The notes: generated by a model not told the origin, from the sequence alone. Counted from the stretch's first letter, positions 8,632-18,012 are shown. The stretch: 28,603 nt of DNA from Clostridium sp. CAG:343 (GCA_000431335.1 FR888032.1:1-28603), one strand, 5' to 3'. A program made the numbers and translations.

Positions 8632-9081
8632 TTAAAGTTTAAATTTATATATAATCCTTTTAAAAAAATTATGTAGTTTATTATACCATTTTTCTTTTCG
8701 TATATCTAATAGTGAGTTTTCTAATGTTGGATGATTATTTTGTTTTCTATTTTTGTTGAATAATTCTTGATAACTATATTGTTCCTCTCTTTTTTTGTTA
8801 ACAATTTTCTGATTATTATCTAAAATTACTTTTAATTTTTGTTTTTGTATATCACTTGCAAAATATTTTTCCCACAATATTACTATCATAGCATTTGCTC
8901 TTTTAGAAATGTTTAATTCTTCTATATTAATGTTTTTGTCTACTATAAATTTATACTCATTATCTTTATTTTTCTTTAAGAATTCTATTTCATGTAATGG
9001 TATTTTTTCAAATTCTTCTTTTGGCAAACTATTTATTATTTCATAAACTTCTGTACATGACATTGCAAATGTTTTTTGCAT
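8632..9081 (-). CDS. unknown 149-aa protein paired with the 798-aa gene
   Basis: No family was recognised. The N-terminal third contains EVYEIINSLPKEEFEKIP, a helix-turn pattern I associate loosely with small uncharacterised Clostridia proteins. The middle is charged and helical with several Lys/Gln-rich segments, and the C-terminus is strongly basic and aromatic (WYNKLHNFFKRIIYKFKL). It starts 10 bp after the stop of the 798-aa gene, so the two form an operon. A separate promoter for polA follows or read-through continues. Being the small downstream partner of a large putative enzyme, it might be an immunity or accessory protein, but nothing in the sequence proves that. Confidence 0.6.
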   Translation of the reverse strand: MQKTFAMSCTEVYEIINSLPKEEFEKIPLHEIEFLKKNKDNEYKFIVDKNINIEELNISKRANAMIVILWEKYFASDIQKQKLKVILDNNQKIVNKKREEQYSYQELFNKNRKQNNHPTLENSLLDIRKEKWYNKLHNFFKRIIYKFKL

Positions 9082-9091
9082 ATACTTCCCC

Positions 9092-11488
9092 CTAATTCTT
9101 TTGTGTTTCTTGAAATTTACTTTTTTCTTTTAATGTATTTATTATTTTTTCTGTATCGTTTTTATACTCTGTTGTTATTAATTCTTCTCCATTTAAAGCA
9201 TTTTTAACAAATTCTTGTATTTTCTTTTTATATTGTTTACTTGTCATTTTAGCATCCAAATCAACCTTTAGTTCACTTTTTCCAATATCATCTAGTGTTT
9301 TATTTGCTTCTTGCAATAATTCTTGTACATTAAAACTAACTCTAGTTTTACTAATAGGTTTTGTTTCTTCACATCCTTCATATAATTCAATTTCATCTAG
9401 TAAAATACTAATAACTTCAGATATTTTATTATCTGATATCTTATTTTCTTTTGACTCTTTAAAGTACTCTTTTACAGTATCTTCAATTTGCGATTGAATT
9501 TGTTTGAAATCTTCTTTAAATCTTGTATTATCTACATTTGCTGTATGTGATTTATCGTCTTGTATTTCATCACTTCTATTTAATAACCATCCAGCCATAT
9601 TAGTTTCATATGTATTTATCAATTTATGTAATACTTCTGTATCCTTAGTATTTCGAAATTTTCCTAACATATCTTCAAGATTTTTAATTTGCTCTTTTTC
9701 AATTTCAGCTTTGTTTATATATATAATAGGAATTTCAAATTGGCTTGCTGCTTTATATGAATTTTCAATAACCTCTGGTAAATCATCATCACAAATAACT
9801 ACATAATCTGGAATAGTGCCTTCTCTTTCAATTCCAAATTCACTATATACTCTCCTTGAATTATATACTAAAGTTTTTGACGACATATATTGTCTTTTAA
9901 CTGAGTCATATGCAAAACTATTAGAATACGTATTTAAATCTGTTACTCCCATTAATTTCAATTTACTTTTTTCTAAATTTGAAAACGCATATCTCACCCC
10001 ATTTTTTGCAACTGGTGCCATTCCTAAAAAGTCCTGATTTATATATGTCGTCGAAATTATATGATTTTTCTTATCTTTTCCTGAACTCCAATCCTCTGCA
10101 AAGTTTTCTACAGAATTTTTTGTGTTTACAAATTCAGCATCTGTACTATGTACCAACAAATTAAAATTTTCTTTTAATTTAACACATGGTATTTTCTTTC
10201 CTTTATATTCAATATTTGCTACATTTTCATTATTTTTTATTTTGTTTTTTATCTTTTCATCTGTGTTATTGAATTCTTTAGAAAAATCTTTTGCACATTC
10301 TTTTGCAATTTCATTTTTTATCTTTTTTACCTGAATTGTAGAATATGTCATTTCATTTTCTTTAAATAATCTATCAATCTCTTTTTCATCTTCTAAATTT
10401 ACTATTTCACCTAATTCTAAAAATAATTTTTTAGTTTCTTCAGATAATTCTAGATTTTCTATATCTGTTCCAAAATCTTTTAGTAAGTCTTTTGCCCCAC
10501 TTAAAGATAATGAATATTTTTTATTCATATATATATTTAACTTTTCTTTTATATCTTTTGCATTTGTATATTGTTTATCTAATTCTTGATTAAGCCTTTT
10601 TTTATAGTCTTCTCCACATTCTACATTTATTAGTTTAAATTCATTAGAATTTCTATATGCACATTCTAAAAAATCTTCTATTTTTATATTTTTTTCTTTT
10701 AAATCAAATGCATTTCTTGCACAATATGTAATTAACACTTCTATTTCATCTAGATTTTCTTTTATATCATTATAATTCTTAAATCTCTCTGAAATTTTTT
10801 TAAATATTTCAGGTGATTTTTCTTCTAAAAAAATTAATTGATAACTAATTGTAGGAAATTTTGATATATATTCACAAAACTCTGAACCTATTTCAAATAT
10901 GTTATCTTTAAATATCCCAAAATTCATATATTCTAGTGCTTTTGAATCTTTTTCTATAAATTTATTAATCATTGCAATTTTATCATTATTAAAAATTCCA
11001 TCTTTATAATATTTCAAAAAATTGGCTGCATCTGGATAATTCTTTATATTTTTATCAATTATTTCATATTCTTTTCCTAATTCTTTTAATTGTTTCTCCA
11101 ATTCAATGTTTATTTTATTTCTCACATCTTTATCGATTTTTCCATATGAATCATATGTATGTATTGGGTGTAGAAAAACTTCACTATCTATATCTTCACA
11201 AAAAAATTCTTCTTTCTTTAATCTTTCAGCAATTTGTTCATTTATCATTTGTTTTTCACTTTCGTCGTAAGTACTAGCAAGCAATGTATACAAATTTTTT
11301 GTTGTGAATTTTTTTAGCATTTCTGAATTCTGCAATATAAATTTTTTTAGTCCAGAATATAAAATTCCTTTAGAATATTCCTGCATTATCCCTAATGATT
11401 TATTAAATCCATCGTATGTATATAATGCAACTATGTCTTGTTCTTCTATTATCTTTTTTATCAACTCTTTTCTTTGCTTTTCTTCCAT
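9092..11488 (-). CDS. large protein with a possible ADP-ribosyltransferase-like core
   Basis: This 798-aa soluble protein, very rich in Lys, Glu and Asn, is mostly helical, with long coiled-coil-like stretches at both ends. A distinct central block (about residues 435-610) is different: LLVHSTD with His447, then HIISTTYINQ, then YSEFGIERE with Glu550, then IPDYVVI. The order His, Ser-Thr, Glu in Tyr-x-Glu, then a beta strand is reminiscent of the H-Y-E type ADP-ribosyltransferase fold. No signal peptide or membrane helix was seen. The ATG has AGGAGAAAG just upstream. The block's order is what is seen. The enzymatic label is inference. Known ARTs include toxins and anti-phage or effector enzymes, so a toxin or defence role is possible. 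Confidence 0.55.
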   Translation of the reverse strand: MEEKQRKELIKKIIEEQDIVALYTYDGFNKSLGIMQEYSKGILYSGLKKFILQNSEMLKKFTTKNLYTLLASTYDESEKQMINEQIAERLKKEEFFCEDIDSEVFLHPIHTYDSYGKIDKDVRNKINIELEKQLKELGKEYEIIDKNIKNYPDAANFLKYYKDGIFNNDKIAMINKFIEKDSKALEYMNFGIFKDNIFEIGSEFCEYISKFPTISYQLIFLEEKSPEIFKKISERFKNYNDIKENLDEIEVLITYCARNAFDLKEKNIKIEDFLECAYRNSNEFKLINVECGEDYKKRLNQELDKQYTNAKDIKEKLNIYMNKKYSLSLSGAKDLLKDFGTDIENLELSEETKKLFLELGEIVNLEDEKEIDRLFKENEMTYSTIQVKKIKNEIAKECAKDFSKEFNNTDEKIKNKIKNNENVANIEYKGKKIPCVKLKENFNLLVHSTDAEFVNTKNSVENFAEDWSSGKDKKNHIISTTYINQDFLGMAPVAKNGVRYAFSNLEKSKLKLMGVTDLNTYSNSFAYDSVKRQYMSSKTLVYNSRRVYSEFGIEREGTIPDYVVICDDDLPEVIENSYKAASQFEIPIIYINKAEIEKEQIKNLEDMLGKFRNTKDTEVLHKLINTYETNMAGWLLNRSDEIQDDKSHTANVDNTRFKEDFKQIQSQIEDTVKEYFKESKENKISDNKISEVISILLDEIELYEGCEETKPISKTRVSFNVQELLQEANKTLDDIGKSELKVDLDAKMTSKQYKKKIQEFVKNALNGEELITTEYKNDTEKIINTLKEKSKFQETQKN

Positions 11489-12844
11489 AACTTTCTCCTA
11501 AATTGCATAATATATAATGCCTAACATTCTTAAAACTAATTGACATTATATCATATTAGAAAATATCTTTCCATAGATTTTTTTAAGTTTCGGTTTTTTG
11601 CAAAGATAAATCAATTAAAATGAAATAGTTGGTAAAATATGTATGCGATTAAATACTTTTTATCAATTATTTTATTTTTATTCTCTTTTAATAAGCCTAA
11701 TTTAAATTAGGCTTATTACCATATTATGGAATTGGCTTTAAAACAGAGAAAGCTGATTACTATATGTCTTTTGCTTTCGTATGTTTTCCCATTCTCTTAT
11801 TACTGTTCTTGCCATTTTTAATATATTATATATTCCTCTCGCTATTTGATAAAACCATAAATATACATTTTCTTTTAAGGATTTAGATTCTTTTATTATT
11901 ATATTTACAAAATCTTTTTTTCCTACTTTTTCACTAAGTAATGCTATTAATCCTATTGTGTATGTAGGCATTCTATTTAAATTATTAATAGCCTTTAATG
12001 TTCTTACTCTAAAATTCTCAAAATGATATTCTTGTTTCTTGAATTTAAAATATTCTTCTATTTTCCACCTGTCTATATAACATCGTACTGTTTTAATTAA
12101 ATTTTCTTTACATTTTATCGATATATTACTTGCTCTTCACCTTGAAAAAATAATTTCATATGTACTTTGCCTTTTCTAGAATCCCTTATTGTAGTTATTT
12201 TATACCACTTATGGTCTTTATATACTTTTCTGTTTTCTTTTAATCGTATTATGAAATTTTGTTTTTGTTTAAAATAATATTTAAATATTTCATTATTATC
12301 ATAGCCTCTATCATTAACAAAAATTCCTTTTTTATTTTTCTCTTGTAAAATGGTTATTATTCTATTTAATCCCTCAAATGTTATTGAATTTGCTGAAACA
12401 TATTCTTTAGAAACTGAAGAATGCACCTTTGAAAACATACTTATTGGTTGTTTCTTGTTTTTTGTTAATCCGACTATCTCAGTAACATGATATCCTTTTT
12501 CATAAGTTTTATTTTTACTTGAACCATCTCTTACTATTCCTAAATCTTCAAATTTAGATCCTAAAAGTTTAACAACATCACTATCATCTATTATGAATAC
12601 TGGACTTTCTCCCGAAGAGTCTATTACTGTATTACAATAGTTTTTATCAATATTATCATCCAATTCACAAGAAAGCTTGTCGCTTAATCTGTCAATTACA
12701 TAAGCTTTTTTTGTTTTTTCATTTAAGGCTTCTGAAATACTTGAAAGTAAAATATCTTTTGATTTTGAAATACCATAAATCATATCCATAAGAAATTTTG
12801 ATTCATGTTTAGAAGAATTTTTTGAAATTTTTTAGAAAAATTTA

Positions 12845-14139
12845 CAGGGTAATTTAATCATATTACAAAAATATTACAAAATTACGTAAAGATATAGTTT
12901 GGAATCTATAATGAACTGCAATAATATGCTAATACCTCAATGAGAAACACCTCATTTAGTAAGCATTTTCTCATATTAGCTATTATTGTTTTTCTTTTTA
13001 CATTATGATTCTCTATATATTTTTTTATAATTGAAATACAATATTTTCTTATTACATTTAAACATTTTTGCGAATTTACATTTGATACTCTATTATCATC
13101 TTCATTATAATCCATATCCAATAACCAGTGAAAACTTTCTACTTGCCAGTGTTTTCTTGTGTATGATAATAATTTTTCTGCTGTTGTATTTTTACTGCTT
13201 AAATAGCAACTAATTTCTGTTGTTGTCTTTCCATCTTTCTCAATTTCTCTTTTTACTGCAAATATTTTCTTTAATCCTTTCCATTCAGCTAAATAGTTGG
13301 TAAAAAATTCTATTTCATTTAAAACATAGCATGTTCTTTTTTCTATTCTCCCATGTGCTTTTTCAATAGTTGTAAACATTTCATATTCACATTCTTTATC
13401 TGTTTCATCCATATATTTGTCATCAAACATGGCATATACATCTTTGTAAAAATTCCCTTGATTTCCCTTTAATTGTAGAACATAATCTCCACCATTATCT
13501 ATTATTAATTCTGCTGTTTCCTTTTGACAATGCATTGCATCCATTGTTAATACTGCACCTTTTAAATTTAATAATTCTATTAATTCTCTTACTGCTGGTA
13601 TTTCATTACTTTTACTTTCAACTGTTATTTGACCAAGAGAAACACTTTCATCTGCCAATAATGCTGTTATAATATGCATTGGTTTTTCATGATTTTTCAT
13701 GGTTGCTGTACTACATATTGTTTTTCCATCTATGCATATTTGTTTTTCTTCTATTTTGATTTTTGATTTTAAAACATTACTAAAAATGCCATATAAACAT
13801 AATTCTAAATGCTCTGGATTAATTACTTTTAATATATTAGATATTGTACTTAAACATAGTATACATTCTAATTCTGTATGTTGCTTTAAAAATTCTTCTT
13901 TTTCTTCTGCGAATTCTATTATCATTTCTAAATCTGTACAATTACACAACATTCCTACTATTATTAAAAATAATATGTCAGATAATTGATATGTTATATG
14001 TGCTTGACTTCTTGGGTCTTCTACTAAATCAAAATATATTTCAAAACTTTCTTTTATATTCATTCTTATCACCTTATATAAGTTTATCATATATTTTGAA
14101 ATTTTTGTAATATTTTTGTAATATGATTAAATTTCCGTC
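12845..14139. mobile_element. complete ISAs1-family insertion sequence with 9-bp duplication
   Basis: The 1295-bp element begins with CAGGGTAATTTAATCATATT and its right end is the near-complement, with a few differences in the outermost six bases. The inner arms match for more than 25 bp. The 9-bp duplication AAAAATTTA lies at 12836-12844 and 14140-14148, immediately outside both ends. It is nested in an IS4-family transposase gene and carries the only intact transposase frame in the window, so it probably arrived late. Confidence 0.9.
12906..14063 (-). CDS. ISAs1-family transposase
   Basis: This 385-aa DDE transposase moves its own element. It starts at an ATG (14063) behind AAGGTGATAAGA. 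An in-frame upstream ATG at 14090 is less likely, because family members begin near the MNIKESF-type sequence and EDPR motif seen here. Catalytic motifs are present: IDGKTI (first Asp), TMDAMHCQKETAELI (second Asp) and HWQVESFHWLLDMDYNEDD (Glu). The reading frame is uninterrupted, unlike the other four transposases here. It sits inside the element at 12845-14139. Its end sequence resembles the palindrome at 21392-21445, so this enzyme or a relative may have mobilised that repeat. Confidence 0.93.
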   Translation of the reverse strand: MNIKESFEIYFDLVEDPRSQAHITYQLSDILFLIIVGMLCNCTDLEMIIEFAEEKEEFLKQHTELECILCLSTISNILKVINPEHLELCLYGIFSNVLKSKIKIEEKQICIDGKTICSTATMKNHEKPMHIITALLADESVSLGQITVESKSNEIPAVRELIELLNLKGAVLTMDAMHCQKETAELIIDNGGDYVLQLKGNQGNFYKDVYAMFDDKYMDETDKECEYEMFTTIEKAHGRIEKRTCYVLNEIEFFTNYLAEWKGLKKIFAVKREIEKDGKTTTEISCYLSSKNTTAEKLLSYTRKHWQVESFHWLLDMDYNEDDNRVSNVNSQKCLNVIRKYCISIIKKYIENHNVKRKTIIANMRKCLLNEVFLIEVLAYYCSSL

Positions 14140-14227
14140 AAAAATTTACAATTTCTCTTTTCATTTGAAATGTATTTGTGGTAAAATTATTCATAGAAAA
14201 AACACCGAAACTTAAATTTACATAAAA

Positions 14228-14256
14228 TTGACTTTCATGTATTTTTATGTTATAAT
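14228..14256 (+). promoter_or_regulatory. sigma-A promoter for the island metG
   Basis: The -35 box TTGACT (14228-14233), a 17-bp spacer and the -10 box TATAAT (14251-14256) form a near-consensus promoter. It begins only 10 bp after the end of the IS4-type remnant. Confidence 0.8.
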
Positions 14257-14284
14257 AGCTATATCATTTTTTTGATATAGCTAT
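14255..14284. promoter_or_regulatory. perfect hairpin at the 5' end of the metG transcript
   Basis: Arms 14255-14266 and 14273-14284 form a perfect 12-bp stem with a T-only 6-base loop. It overlaps the last bases of the -10 box and the probable transcription start. It could be an operator for a repressor or a 5' mRNA hairpin. The location at the start of the transcript makes a classical terminator unlikely. Confidence 0.5.
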
Positions 14285-14314
14285 TTGATTTTCAATGGCT
14301 TATTTCAATTGAAT

Positions 14315-14403
14315 AAGGAGGTTTATAAAAAAATATTCAACAATGCCAAAAATAATAGGAGGTAATAACTAAAAAATTAATGGTATTCACATCAATCCCA
14401 TAA
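14315..14403 (+). promoter_or_regulatory. metG leader with two extra Shine-Dalgarno sites and short frames
   Basis: Strong sites AAGGAGG (14315-14321) and AGGAGG (14357-14362) precede the real metG site (14418-14422). Two short ATG frames follow them: 9 codons plus stop (14343-14372) and 7 codons plus stop (14380-14403), though the spacings of about 21 and 17 bases are long. GGTATTCAC occurs both in the second frame and just before the metG ATG. The layout resembles translational-attenuation leaders, but no pairing between segments was established. Confidence 0.35.
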
Positions 14404-14430
14404 AAATTCAATAAACTGGAGGTATTCACT

Positions 14431-16032
14431 ATGAATAAAACAATTTTTATCGGTGGAGCGTGGCCTTACGCAAATAACTCTTTGCATTTAGGTCACATTG
14501 CAGCATTATTACCTGGTGATATTATCGCAAGATATTATCGCAAAAACGGAGACTCTGTTCTTTACGTTTCTGGCACAGATTGTCATGGAACTCCAATTAC
14601 TCTTCGAGCTAAGAACGAGGGTACTACTCCTGAAAAAATTGCACTTTCTTTTCACGAAGAATTTGCTAAGTGCTTTGAAAAGCTCAACTTTTCTTATGAT
14701 TCTTATTCCTTGACGCATAATGAATTCCATGCAGAATTTGTCAAAGATGTCATTAAGAAATTATTTGAATCCGATGAACTCTATCAAAGAGTAGAAAGTC
14801 AAGATTTTTGTGAAACTTGTCAGCATTTTTTATCTGACAGGGAAATTGAAGGAACCTGTCCTATTTGTGGCGGTCATGCCAAAGGTGACCAGTGCGATGA
14901 ATGTTTAGCAACATTTGATGCAAGCAAACTGCTTAATAAAAAGTGTAAATACTGCGGTTCTCCTGTATCAAAACATGATAATGTCCATTTATATTGGAAA
15001 TTATCTAAATACCAGGAAAGAATTTCTGAATATGTTAATTCCCATAAAGACTTATGGCGTTTTAGCTCTACTAATGAATCACTTAAATATCTAGCAAATG
15101 CTGGATTAGTTGACAGGGCTATTACTCGTCAACTTGATTGGGGTATTGATGTACCTATTCGTGGATTTGAAGACAAAAAAATCTACGTTTGGATTGAAGC
15201 TGTTTTAGGCTATATCTCTACAGGAATAAAATATTGTAATGAACATGGGTTGAATTGGGAAGACTTCTACAAAGATTCTTCTACTTTAGACACTTATTAT
15301 GTTCATGGAAAAGATAACATTCCTTTCCATACGATTATTTTCCCTGCATTGTTGCTAGCTTTGAATGACGACTATCAGTTACCTAATCACATTGTTTCCA
15401 GTCAGTTTCTTAATATTGATGATGAGAAAATATCTAAAAGTAAAGGAAATGGAATTGCTGTAAAAGATCTGTTAGAAGATTATTCTTCTGATAGTATCCG
15501 TTACTGTCTTACTTATCAGGCTCCTGAGCTTAAAGATACCAACTTCACTCCTGAAATTCTTGAGCAGTTACATAATAAGAGTTTAGTAGGAGAATATGGT
15601 AACTTCGTAAACAGGAATCTCTCTTTTCTTGTTAAGAAATTCAATGGAATCATTCCTTCTGGTCAAATCGACCCTGATGTAGTTTCCATCATAAAGGAAA
15701 CATACAGCAAAGTGGCTCATTTCATTGAAAATGCTGAATTGAGAAATGCAATTCAAGAAATTCAACAGCTTGTTAGATTTTCTAACAAATATTATGACGA
15801 GAAACAGCCATGGATTCAGGTAAAGCAGGACATAACTGAGTTTAACAGCACTACAGCAACCTGTATTGCTTTGATTATCAACATTGCCAACCTTTATGAA
15901 CCATTTATTCCCGATTCTTCTCGTAAGGTCTTTGATTTCTTTGGAATTACAAGTCCTAATTGGGAATATATTTCAATTGAACCTGGAGTTACGTTGAAAG
16001 ATGTATCAATCCTGTTTCCCAGAATTGACTGA
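14431..16032 (+). CDS. metG: methionyl-tRNA synthetase (island copy)
   Basis: It charges initiator and elongator tRNA-Met with methionine. The 533-aa class-I synthetase carries the HIGH-like motif HLGH (residues 19-22) and the KMSKS-like KISKS (333-337). The connective domain has four Cys pairs (CETC, CPIC, CDEC, CKYC), i.e. two zinc knuckles. The anticodon-binding helical region follows, and there is no C-terminal tRNA-binding extension. The start is fixed by GGAGG eight bases upstream. A second metG of the same class lies at 22002-23585. This copy is richer in G and C, with codon choice unlike its neighbours, and is flanked by mobile elements, which suggests horizontal transfer. Extra MetRS genes can protect against MetRS inhibitors in some bacteria. 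That role here is inference. Confidence 0.93.
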   Translation: MNKTIFIGGAWPYANNSLHLGHIAALLPGDIIARYYRKNGDSVLYVSGTDCHGTPITLRAKNEGTTPEKIALSFHEEFAKCFEKLNFSYDSYSLTHNEFHAEFVKDVIKKLFESDELYQRVESQDFCETCQHFLSDREIEGTCPICGGHAKGDQCDECLATFDASKLLNKKCKYCGSPVSKHDNVHLYWKLSKYQERISEYVNSHKDLWRFSSTNESLKYLANAGLVDRAITRQLDWGIDVPIRGFEDKKIYVWIEAVLGYISTGIKYCNEHGLNWEDFYKDSSTLDTYYVHGKDNIPFHTIIFPALLLALNDDYQLPNHIVSSQFLNIDDEKISKSKGNGIAVKDLLEDYSSDSIRYCLTYQAPELKDTNFTPEILEQLHNKSLVGEYGNFVNRNLSFLVKKFNGIIPSGQIDPDVVSIIKETYSKVAHFIENAELRNAIQEIQQLVRFSNKYYDEKQPWIQVKQDITEFNSTTATCIALIINIANLYEPFIPDSSRKVFDFFGITSPNWEYISIEPGVTLKDVSILFPRID

Positions 16033-16075
16033 TATTTCGGCTCCAAACTAAAGAGAGAGAGAAGCTATTATTTAG

Positions 16076-17768
16076 GAGGCTGCTGAAAAAGTAGCACAAA
16101 AAAATAGTGAATTGGAAAATATTTTTCTAATTCGCTATTTTTTCTTATAAATAAAAAAAGTGTAAAATAATTGGATATTTCTATCCGTTATTTTGTAATT
16201 TTTCTTCTCTTAATTTAATTATTCGTTTTATATTAGCTAAAAAGAGCGCACTCGCCCCTTGGATTGTAATACCGTTTTTTCCACAGGCATTGGCTGTATC
16301 ATATCCAAAATTAGATTTTAACTCGGAATTTTTTGCTTCAACTTTGTATCTTTCGGCATATAATTCTTTGAATTCCTCTGTTTCCATGTAGTCCATATGT
16401 TTTATGTGAACATTATCTTTTATCTTTACACTATATGACTTGAATTTTGCTCCATCTTTGTAGCATCCATTATCTCCATAAGTTTTATTGTTTCCTCCTT
16501 GTTTTGCCTTTCTTATTGCCATATGACCAGCTTTACATACATACATTCCTGCATCTTTATTATATTCAAAATTATTATTTCTTTGACTATTTCCATGTGT
16601 TACAAATTTACTTAATTTACTAGCTAATTTTATATTATTTTCTTCACAATATTCTATATTTTCTTTTTCTGAATAAGCACCATCACCAATAACAGCTTCA
16701 ACTTCAATACCATTTGCTTGAGACTTTTCTACTAATTTTTGTAATTCTTTTCCATCATGTTTTTCACCTGTTGTTATTGTTGCTGCTGTTATTATTCTTT
16801 CTGGAGTCATTGCAATATGTGTTTTGTACCCAAAGAAAGATGTATCAGCAGTTTTATGTCCAACTTTTGCATCTTTGTCTTTTGAATATTCAATTTCATA
16901 TTCTGTATCATACATGGTTTCTTCTAATAAGTTTATTTTTTCATTTATATTTGGTATTGTTGTAAATCTGGCATCTTTTTTTAGCAATTTTATTAACTCT
17001 TTTGTGTATTCAATTTGGTCTTCTAAAAGACCACTGTTTTCTCTTTTTTAGGCATTTTATCATGCATATTCTCATCTATTTTATATGCTGATTTCCTTAA
17101 TTCTTTAGCTTGTCTAATTAATTCCTCCCTTGGTGAAATGTGTTGGTACATTGCATTGGTATGTGTAGAATCCTGTATTAATTTATTTTTTATTTCTATT
17201 AAACCCTCGTTTAATGCTATTTCAACTGTTTTAGCAATTAATTTATCCATTAAATTTGTTGAAGTTTCTTCTTCATTTTCTTTGTTACTTAACCTTTCTC
17301 TTCTAAATACGGTCAATAAACTTGGGTCAATTAATTCTGTTTCCTCTGGCAGATAATCAAGAAAATATTTAAACAACATATCTGTTTCTGTTCTTTCAAT
17401 TAACCCTCTATCAGATAATTTGTAATAATTTTTAAGTAATAGATATTTGAACATTCTAATTACATCCTCAGCTTTTCTACCCATTGTAGAAGAATATTTT
17501 TCTTTTAATTCATCATAAACAAAAGAAAAATCAACCATATCTTTTAGTTGTCTCCAAAAATTATCTTTTTTTATCAAAATATCATAAAGTGAAGCATTTG
17601 AACTTAAACAAAATGATAATTGATTATTTGCTTTTAACATAGTTATATCAACCCTTTCAACTATATTAATTATATCATATTAAGTCATTTATACATAGAA
17701 AAAAATAGCGAATTAGAAAAAATATTTTCCAATTCACTATTTTTTTGTGCTACTTTTTCAGCAGCCTC
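16076..17768. mobile_element. IS1182-family insertion sequence with 9-bp flanking repeats
   Basis: The 1693-bp element has ends starting GAGGCTGCTGAAAAAG. The terminal repeats are nearly identical for about 68 bp, differing by one base in a T run. Each end is itself a hairpin (AAATAGTGAATT against its complement near the inner edge) that could block read-through into the element. The direct repeat ATTATTTAG flanks it at 16067-16075 and 17769-17777. The insertion point is inside a terminator loop. Confidence 0.9.
16181..17640 (-). pseudogene. IS1182-family transposase with one frameshift
   Basis: The N-terminal part (17023-17640, 205 aa) and C-terminal part (16181-16987 and just upstream) join at a run of six A residues (plus-strand T run 17044-17049). 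Adding one A, or slipping back one base there, turns KMPKKEKTVVF-stop into KMPKK-R-ENSGLLEDQIEY and on. Motifs are DSTHTNA (first Asp), IGDGAYSEKENIEYC (second Asp) and ERYKVEAKNSELK (Glu). The joined protein, near 480 aa, is a normal size for the family. The A-run could permit ribosomal slippage, but IS1182 transposases are usually a single frame, so decay or a sequence error is likelier. Confidence 0.85.
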
Positions 17769-17793
17769 ATTATTTAGTTTCTCTCTCTTAAAT

Positions 17794-18012
17794 TTATATA
17801 TTTATTATTTTTATTCCCAAATCTTTAATCTTTTCAGCAAAAATACCATTCCTTATAATCTTTTTATTCTCAAATTTTCCATTATACACTTCTCCATATC
17901 CACAAGATGGACTGTTTTGTTTTAAGTATGCCACCTTAATATTATGTTGCTTTATAATTTGAATAGCTCTATCTGCACCTAATAAATATTTTTTTGTATA
18001 ATCTTTGCCATT
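17794..18012 (-). pseudogene. C-terminal fragment of a DUF523-family protein
   Basis: The last 72 codons of a DUF523-type protein run to a stop at 17794-17796. The recognisable block is GADRAIQIIKQHNIKVAYL followed by KQNSPSCGYGEVYNGKF, with the family's SPSCG motif. There is no start codon: the fragment follows the cysS stop codon directly and in the same frame. It is therefore a scar of a rearrangement, not a working gene. DUF523 function is unknown. Confidence 0.7.

Larger units (their letters stand above)
11738..14164 (-). pseudogene. IS4-family DDE transposase, broken in three ways
   Basis: The pieces join into one transposase. The N-terminus starts at an ATG (14164), is cut by the ISAs1 insertion at 12845-14139, and resumes near 12835. 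The frame is lost near 12800-12815, where the reading passes to SKHESKFLMDMIYGISKS, a typical IS4 N-terminal segment. Further on come IIDDSD (first Asp), NDRGYD (second Asp) and, after a second frame change near 12120 in an AT run, YIDRWKIEEYFKFKK. That last block is the Y-R-E-K signature of the IS4 family and carries the catalytic Glu. The C-terminus ends at 11738. With one insertion and two frameshifts it cannot make an active protein. Confidence 0.88.
11583..14217. mobile_element. decayed IS4-family element, split by an ISAs1 element
   Basis: The ends share an inverted repeat: TTAAGTTTCGGTTTTTTG at the left (from about 11583) matches the complement of the right end (to about 14217) with a small mismatch (GTTTTTT versus GTGTTTTTT). 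Between them lies an IS4-type transposase pseudogene. Removing the nested ISAs1 copy (12845-14139) and its 9-bp duplication leaves about 1.33 kb, a reasonable size for the family. No clear target duplication was seen. The element ends just 10 bp before the metG promoter. Confidence 0.75.
16053..17789. terminator. bidirectional terminator split by an IS1182 element
   Basis: The arms 16053-16065 and 17777-17789 are complementary over 13 pairs, two of them G-T, and would have enclosed a 9-base loop before the insertion. The original hairpin lay between metG and the convergent DUF523/cysS remnant. The inserted IS1182 copy, with its duplicated ATTATTTAG, sits within the loop. Confidence 0.7.

Noticed and set aside
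14315..14430. T-box riboswitch upstream of the island metG
   Set aside because: No AGGGTGG-type T-box sequence or long specifier stem was found; only hairpins and short frames are visible.
14509..14730. Frames in both directions inside the island metG
   Set aside because: They are alternative frames of a well-supported synthetase, with no start sites or family likeness.
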